This document shows, piece after piece, positions 37,796 through 41,047 of a stretch of DNA of 41,047 bases (position 1 is the stretch's first letter; the number at the start of each line of letters is the position of its first letter). The translations under genes were made by a program, and so were the position numbers. Source of the DNA: CAYRJA01 sp964424455 (GTDB lineage: Bacteria > Bacteroidota > Bacteroidia > Chitinophagales > UBA10324); the NCBI GenBank assembly GCA_964424455.1, contig CAYRJA010000016.1, forward strand, positions 1 to 41,047, written 5' to 3'. The notes below the pieces were generated by a model. It saw only the letters and a list, made by a program, of their open reading frames with translations. It had not been told where the DNA came from and made no database searches.

Positions 37796-37829
37796 AAAAA
37801 ACTCAGGCGCTCTTTACAAGAACGCCTGA
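37796..37829 (-). terminator. Terminator after mdh, ahead of the retropepsin-like gene
   Basis: On the minus strand TCAGGCG (37829-37823) pairs with CGCCTGA (37809-37803), with further partial pairing inside, and TTTTTT follows at 37801-37796. It lies between the -7-like box at 37838-37845 and the ATG at 37785. Confidence 0.75.
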
Positions 37830-37837
37830 ATAAAAAT

Positions 37838-37845
37838 CAAATTTA
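37838..37845 (-). promoter_or_regulatory. -7 box (TAAATTTG) upstream of the retropepsin-like gene
   Basis: The minus-strand TAAATTTG would start a transcript that immediately runs into the hairpin at 37796-37829 before the gene at 37785. Either the box is fortuitous or the hairpin acts as an attenuator. Confidence 0.4.
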
Positions 37846-37858
37846 GTTTAAGAATGTA

Positions 37859-38797
37859 TTATGATACTACCTGCATTCCATCCAACACACTCATTACTTC
37901 CTTCACAGCAGTTGCAGATGCTTTCAACAAAGCAGTTTCATCTGCGTTTAGTTTCAGTTCAATAATTTCTTCAATTCCGTTCTTACCCAATTTCACAGGA
38001 ACACCTAAATAAATATCTTTCATTCCGTACTCGCCTTTCAGCCATGCACAGCAGGGATATATTCTTTTTTCATCTTTTGCAACTGCTTCTACCATTTGAG
38101 CAGCGGCAGCGCCAGGAGCATACCATGCTGAAGTTCCCATTAGGTTCACTAATTCGCCTCCACCCTTTTTTGTACGCTCTATAATAGCATTGAGTTTATC
38201 CATATCAATCAGTTCTGTAACAGGAATTCCACCTACAGTTGTATAACGCGGCAATGGAACCATCGTATCGCCATGACCGCCCATCAGCACTGCCTGAATA
38301 TCTTTTGGAGAACAATCCAGTGCCTCAGCAAGAAAAGCTTTATAGCGTGCAGTATCAAGTATTCCTGCCATGCCAAATACTCTCTTCGAATCAATATTTG
38401 CAGTGAGGTAAGCACAATAAGTCATAACATCTAACGGATTAGATACTATGATAATGATACAGTTCGGGGAATATTTGATTACATTTTGTGTAACACTGCG
38501 AACGATATTGGCATTGGTTGAAATCAAATCGTCGCGACTCATTCCCGGTTTGCGCGGAAGACCGGATGTAATAACCACTATATCAGAATTAGCGGTGCGT
38601 GCATAATCATTTGTAACACCTGTCAGTCGGGTGTTTGACATATTAATCGGCGATGATTGCCACATATCCAGCGCCTTTCCTTCGGCTATACCTTCTTTAA
38701 TATCAAGAATGACAACTTCTTTGGCATAATCGCCCTGAGCGATAACATTAGCGCAGGTTGCTCCAACATTTCCAGCGCCTATTACAGTAACTTTCAT
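37859..38797 (-). CDS. mdh: Malate dehydrogenase (LDH-like type)
   Basis: This 312-aa enzyme interconverts malate and oxaloacetate with NAD in the TCA cycle. The NAD-binding GAGNVG is at residues 7-12. Substrate arginines R82 and R88 (LPRKPGMSRDD) and R151, catalytic D148 and H175 (MGGHGDTMVP) are all in place; the arginine at position 82 marks a malate rather than lactate enzyme. It is the first gene of a minus-strand row (mdh, retropepsin-like, aroB) and has a -7 box at 38821-38828. The length is normal for this class. Confidence 0.96.
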   Translation of the reverse strand: MKVTVIGAGNVGATCANVIAQGDYAKEVVILDIKEGIAEGKALDMWQSSPINMSNTRLTGVTNDYARTANSDIVVITSGLPRKPGMSRDDLISTNANIVRSVTQNVIKYSPNCIIIIVSNPLDVMTYCAYLTANIDSKRVFGMAGILDTARYKAFLAEALDCSPKDIQAVLMGGHGDTMVPLPRYTTVGGIPVTELIDMDKLNAIIERTKKGGGELVNLMGTSAWYAPGAAAAQMVEAVAKDEKRIYPCCAWLKGEYGMKDIYLGVPVKLGKNGIEEIIELKLNADETALLKASATAVKEVMSVLDGMQVVS

Positions 38798-38820
38798 GAT
38801 GATGATTTAAAATTTACGCC

Positions 38821-38828
38821 CAAAGTTA
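38821..38828 (-). promoter_or_regulatory. -7 box (TAACTTTG) of mdh
   Basis: The minus-strand TAACTTTG fits TAnnTTTG and lies 23 bases before the mdh ATG. Confidence 0.5.
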
Positions 38829-39169
38829 GAAATGAAAATGACATTTTAGAAATGATGTTTATCATAGCGTAAATAGAACTACAATAATCTGGTCTCATCA
38901 GTAAGAGATATTCAACCAGAGGGTATTAAATCGGCAGGTCAAGATTAGATGCGGATACTGATAACAGTTTGGATAGATACTTCTACATACATAAAAACAG
39001 TAGTAGTAGTTGTGTTCTATATAATTGTATTACAATATGATATACCGAATAGACTATATTTATATAATAATAGTTATCTATATAATTTGGCATATCAAAT
39101 TTTATTTTACATTTGAAACCATCATTTAAATCAACTAAAAGAAAATTAACAAGTTAGATTCAAGAAACT
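38829..39169. other. Intergenic region between mdh and the lysine-tailed small-protein gene
   Basis: About 340 bases between divergent genes are AT-rich, with a very AT-rich stretch at about 39010-39110. The only feature I can support is the -7 box at 39108-39115. No RNA gene or reading frame is seen. Confidence 0.5.
39108..39115 (+). promoter_or_regulatory. -7 box (TACATTTG) of the lysine-tailed small-protein gene
   Basis: TACATTTG fits TAnnTTTG and would give a leader of about 50 bases before the ATG at 39170. Confidence 0.5.
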
Positions 39170-39634
39170 ATGGGACGACCAGCTACCGCACCCCGAAAAC
39201 TTAAAGACGGTTTTTATATAGAGGTTTGCCAAAAAGGTGCAAGAAACGGAATTAAAATTTGGTGCCAGAATGAAGAACGCATGCTGAGGGCAGCGGAGGA
39301 TTACAGGCGCAGTAAAGATGTAATTGTACTCGGTGAGCACATTAACGGAAAATGGGTAAGTGAACTGAAACCCAAAAAATTAGAACGCGAGAAAGCTGCA
39401 CAAGAAAGAAAATTGATGGCATCAGGAATTATTCATCCTGTAGAAAAGAAGACAGATGCAGAAAAACAGAAAACTAAAATAGATAAAGCTGAGAAGAAAA
39501 TAAAAAGTAAAAAAGCTGTACTGAAAAAACCGGTATCAAAGAAATCAATAGCCAAAAAGCCAAAAGAAAAAAAGCAACCAGCAAAACCTAAAGCTAAAAC
39601 TAAAATTCATCCGGCTAAGAAGAAAAAGAAATAA
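39170..39634 (+). CDS. Conserved small-domain protein with lysine-rich histone-like tail (154 aa)
   Basis: Residues 1-67 match the 74-aa protein at 32869-33093 without gaps (MGR, DGFYIEVC, GIKI, GEH, GKW). Residues about 75-154 are a low-complexity tail rich in Lys, Ala, Pro and Ser (KAEKKIKSKKAVLKKP, ending in HPAKKKKK), resembling the basic tails of bacterial histone H1-like and HU-extension proteins. I do not recognise the domain. The strongly basic tail suggests binding to DNA or RNA (inference). The gene has its own promoter-like box and is not obviously in an operon. There is no signal peptide. Confidence 0.82.
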   Translation: MGRPATAPRKLKDGFYIEVCQKGARNGIKIWCQNEERMLRAAEDYRRSKDVIVLGEHINGKWVSELKPKKLEREKAAQERKLMASGIIHPVEKKTDAEKQKTKIDKAEKKIKSKKAVLKKPVSKKSIAKKPKEKKQPAKPKAKTKIHPAKKKKK

Positions 39635-39670
39635 TCACCGGATAGATATAAACGAAAAAAATTGCAAAAA

Positions 39671-41020
39671 ATGAAAGCAAAAATATTTTTCTCGTTATTT
39701 CTTATTGCCTTTAGTACACGGGCACAAGTTCAATTCCAGCGGACTTACGGAGGAAACAATCTCGACGAAGCACATGATGTAATACAAACAGCTGATGAAG
39801 GTTACCTCGTCGTTGGGTTTACAACAAGCGTAGGCGCCGGAAACCATGATGTGTATTTGATAAAAACCAATAATACCGGCGACACGCTCTGGACAAAAAC
39901 TTACGGCGGAATTGATTACGACTATGGCTTTTCAATTATACCGGCAACAGGCGGCGGATACATTATTGCCGGAAGAAGTAATCATTTAACAGATTATTAT
40001 TCCGCTTACCTGCTTAGGATTGATAGCAAAGGTGACACGCTGTGGACAAAATCTTTTGGCGGATATAAACCAAATTCTGCTTCTGCTTTTTCCGTTCAGC
40101 AAACATTTGACAAAGGATTCGTTTTTGCAGGCGATGTTACAATTAATGGTGATGTCGGCTTATTCAAAACCGACAGTACTGGTAAACTGCTCTGGGCAAA
40201 AGCTTATGGCGGATCTTCTTCTTACGATATTGCTTATTCCGTTCAGCAAACGTCCTCCGACAGCGGATTTATTCTTGGTGGGTACACGAATAGCTTCGGT
40301 GCAGGTTATTACGATTTTTATTTAATTAAGACCGATAAAAACGGCGATACACTTTGGACAAGAACCTTTGGCAGCAAGGGGGCTCAAACCGGTTGGTCAG
40401 TTCTCGAAACCCGCGATCATGGTTATATCATAGCAGGGAGCGCTACAACTGCAGGTACATCAGGAGGAGATGCTATCTTAATAAAAACTGATACTAAAGG
40501 TGACACTTTGTGGACGAAAACTTATGGTGGTACAGGTGATGAAATTGCGTATTATGTCAGCCAAACACATGATGGTGGATTTATTGTAACGGGAGCAATT
40601 AGCGATAACGGATTGCGTTATGATGTTTTATTAATGAAAACAGACAGCATGGGGAAATGGAAGTGGTCAAAAAGCTTCGGAGGACCTAACTTTGATGTGG
40701 GTTGGTCTGTTAAACAAACTGCTGACAATGGATATATTATTGCAGGATATTCAAACAGTTTCACATCAGGTAATAGTGATTTTTATTTGATAAAAACAGA
40801 TGAAAACGGTAACAGCAAATGTAATGAAGGTAACCCTGTAAATGCCCCGGATACATTCTTTGTAAAGGTGGGAAAGCCGGCTACAATAGTTTCTTCAGGT
40901 GTTCCGCTCACATCCACTTCCACCACTATTGGCAACGGAAGTACCGGTGTAAAAACCAGTACACTTTGTCTTTCAACCATTGTGAATGAAGTTGTAATAC
41001 CAATTTTATTTCATAAATAG
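39671..41020 (+). CDS. Secreted seven-repeat (probable beta-propeller) protein
   Basis: I choose the ATG at 39671 (449 aa) over an in-frame TTG at 39662, since it starts a signal peptide MKAKIFFSLFLIAFSTRAQ. Seven repeats of about 50 residues follow, each like TYGGxxxDxAxxVxQTxDGG-YxxxGxTxSxGxGxxDxYLIKTDxxGDTLWTK; the units begin at RTYGGNN, KTYGGID, KSFGGYK, KAYGGSS, RTFGSKG, KTYGGTG and KSFGGPN. Seven blades of this size suggest a closed beta-propeller (inference). Such repeat proteins in Bacteroidota normally end in a T9SS sorting domain, but here the C-terminus (STIVNEVVIPILFHK) has none, so it may be truncated or secreted differently. The fourth gene from its left, mdh, is unrelated; no operon partner is seen. 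Confidence 0.85.
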   Translation: MKAKIFFSLFLIAFSTRAQVQFQRTYGGNNLDEAHDVIQTADEGYLVVGFTTSVGAGNHDVYLIKTNNTGDTLWTKTYGGIDYDYGFSIIPATGGGYIIAGRSNHLTDYYSAYLLRIDSKGDTLWTKSFGGYKPNSASAFSVQQTFDKGFVFAGDVTINGDVGLFKTDSTGKLLWAKAYGGSSSYDIAYSVQQTSSDSGFILGGYTNSFGAGYYDFYLIKTDKNGDTLWTRTFGSKGAQTGWSVLETRDHGYIIAGSATTAGTSGGDAILIKTDTKGDTLWTKTYGGTGDEIAYYVSQTHDGGFIVTGAISDNGLRYDVLLMKTDSMGKWKWSKSFGGPNFDVGWSVKQTADNGYIIAGYSNSFTSGNSDFYLIKTDENGNSKCNEGNPVNAPDTFFVKVGKPATIVSSGVPLTSTSTTIGNGSTGVKTSTLCLSTIVNEVVIPILFHK

Positions 41021-41031
41021 TCTAAAAGTAT

Positions 41032-41039
41032 TATATTTG
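41032..41039 (+). promoter_or_regulatory. -7 box (TATATTTG) of a gene starting at the window edge
   Basis: TATATTTG is followed by four bases and an ATG at 41044-41046, the same close spacing seen at other leaderless-looking genes in this window. Only four bases of the presumed gene are visible, so its identity is unknown. Confidence 0.45.
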
Positions 41040-41047
41040 CCGCATGG

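Larger units (their letters stand above)
615..40141. repeat. Dispersed short motif CTGTWACAG (core TGTTACA/TGTAACA)
   Basis: I found about 70 copies of the 7-base core by eye, 36 as TGTTACA and 34 as TGTAACA. Starts include 615, 1176, 1500, 2562, 2751, 3111, 4347, 5046, 5283, 5685, 6978, 7491, 11662, 11980, 12658, 13330, 14551, 15364, 19587, 20506, 20986, 21619, 22177, 22390, 24317, 26991, 27018, 28030, 29778, 30093, 30743, 30776, 32043, 32353, 32847, 33408, 33559, 34008, 34856, 36204, 36968, 37305, 38216, 38490, 38612 and 40135. Most are flanked by C before and G after, giving an odd dyad CTGT-W-ACAG. At about 60% AT roughly 8 copies would be expected. None occur at 8761-11661 or 15371-19586. 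Confidence 0.75.

Noticed and set aside
1..41047. CRISPR arrays, rRNA genes, insertion sequences and riboswitches
   Set aside because: No regularly spaced direct repeats, transposase genes, rRNA sequence or conserved riboswitch cores (including FMN upstream of ribD) were seen.

Overview
The window looks like a chromosomal piece of a Bacteroidota bacterium, probably from the Chitinophagales/Sphingobacteriales side and probably a draft or metagenome assembly because it contains two runs of ten Ns. The evidence is a short Bacteroidota-type primary sigma factor (289 aa), secreted enzymes ending in type IX secretion (T9SS) sorting domains, PKD/Ig-like/P-domain surface proteins, -7 boxes of the Bacteroidota form TAnnTTTG, and no obvious Shine-Dalgarno sequences.

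Layout. Positions 1-9212 (minus) hold the first 3070 codons of a giant secreted adhesin-like protein whose 3' end lies outside the window. About 1 kb of AT-rich non-coding DNA follows, then rpoD (plus) with a strong terminator. At 11.2-16.1 kb (minus) a 1059-aa TPR protein and a 573-aa outer-membrane barrel overlap by one base. At 16.4-18.7 kb lies a type II restriction-modification cassette: a gamma-class adenine methyltransferase and a HincII-like endonuclease, convergent and overlapping at their stops. tRNA-His and tRNA-Gly follow. At 19.2-23.5 kb (minus) are panB, an M1 peptidase with T9SS tail and 3-hydroxybutyryl-CoA dehydrogenase. A DUF4249-like lipoprotein (plus) converges, across a nested inverted repeat, on an M4 metallopeptidase (minus, 24.8-28.7 kb) that the two N runs break into three reading frames. 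From 28.8 kb come marC, ribD, a DMT transporter, tdk and msrA (plus), a 74-aa protein (minus), a GT2/membrane-glycosyltransferase/TPR fusion (plus), then aroB, a retropepsin-like protein and mdh (minus), and finally a lysine-tailed paralogue of the 74-aa protein and a seven-repeat secreted protein (plus).

Most of the window is housekeeping metabolism (pantothenate, riboflavin, shikimate, TCA cycle, thymidine salvage) mixed with cell-surface genes. The most unusual signal is not a gene: the near-palindrome CTGTWACAG (core TGTTACA/TGTAACA) occurs about 70 times by hand count where about 8 would be expected from base composition, in both orientations, in all three reading frames and in some intergenic DNA. 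It is absent from the restriction-modification cassette and its surroundings. Other points worth attention are leaderless-looking starts for both restriction-modification genes, a nearly perfect 20-bp palindrome before rpoD, the two-member small-protein family, and evidence that one of the two assembly gaps is a false gap caused by a 7-base overlap of contig ends.
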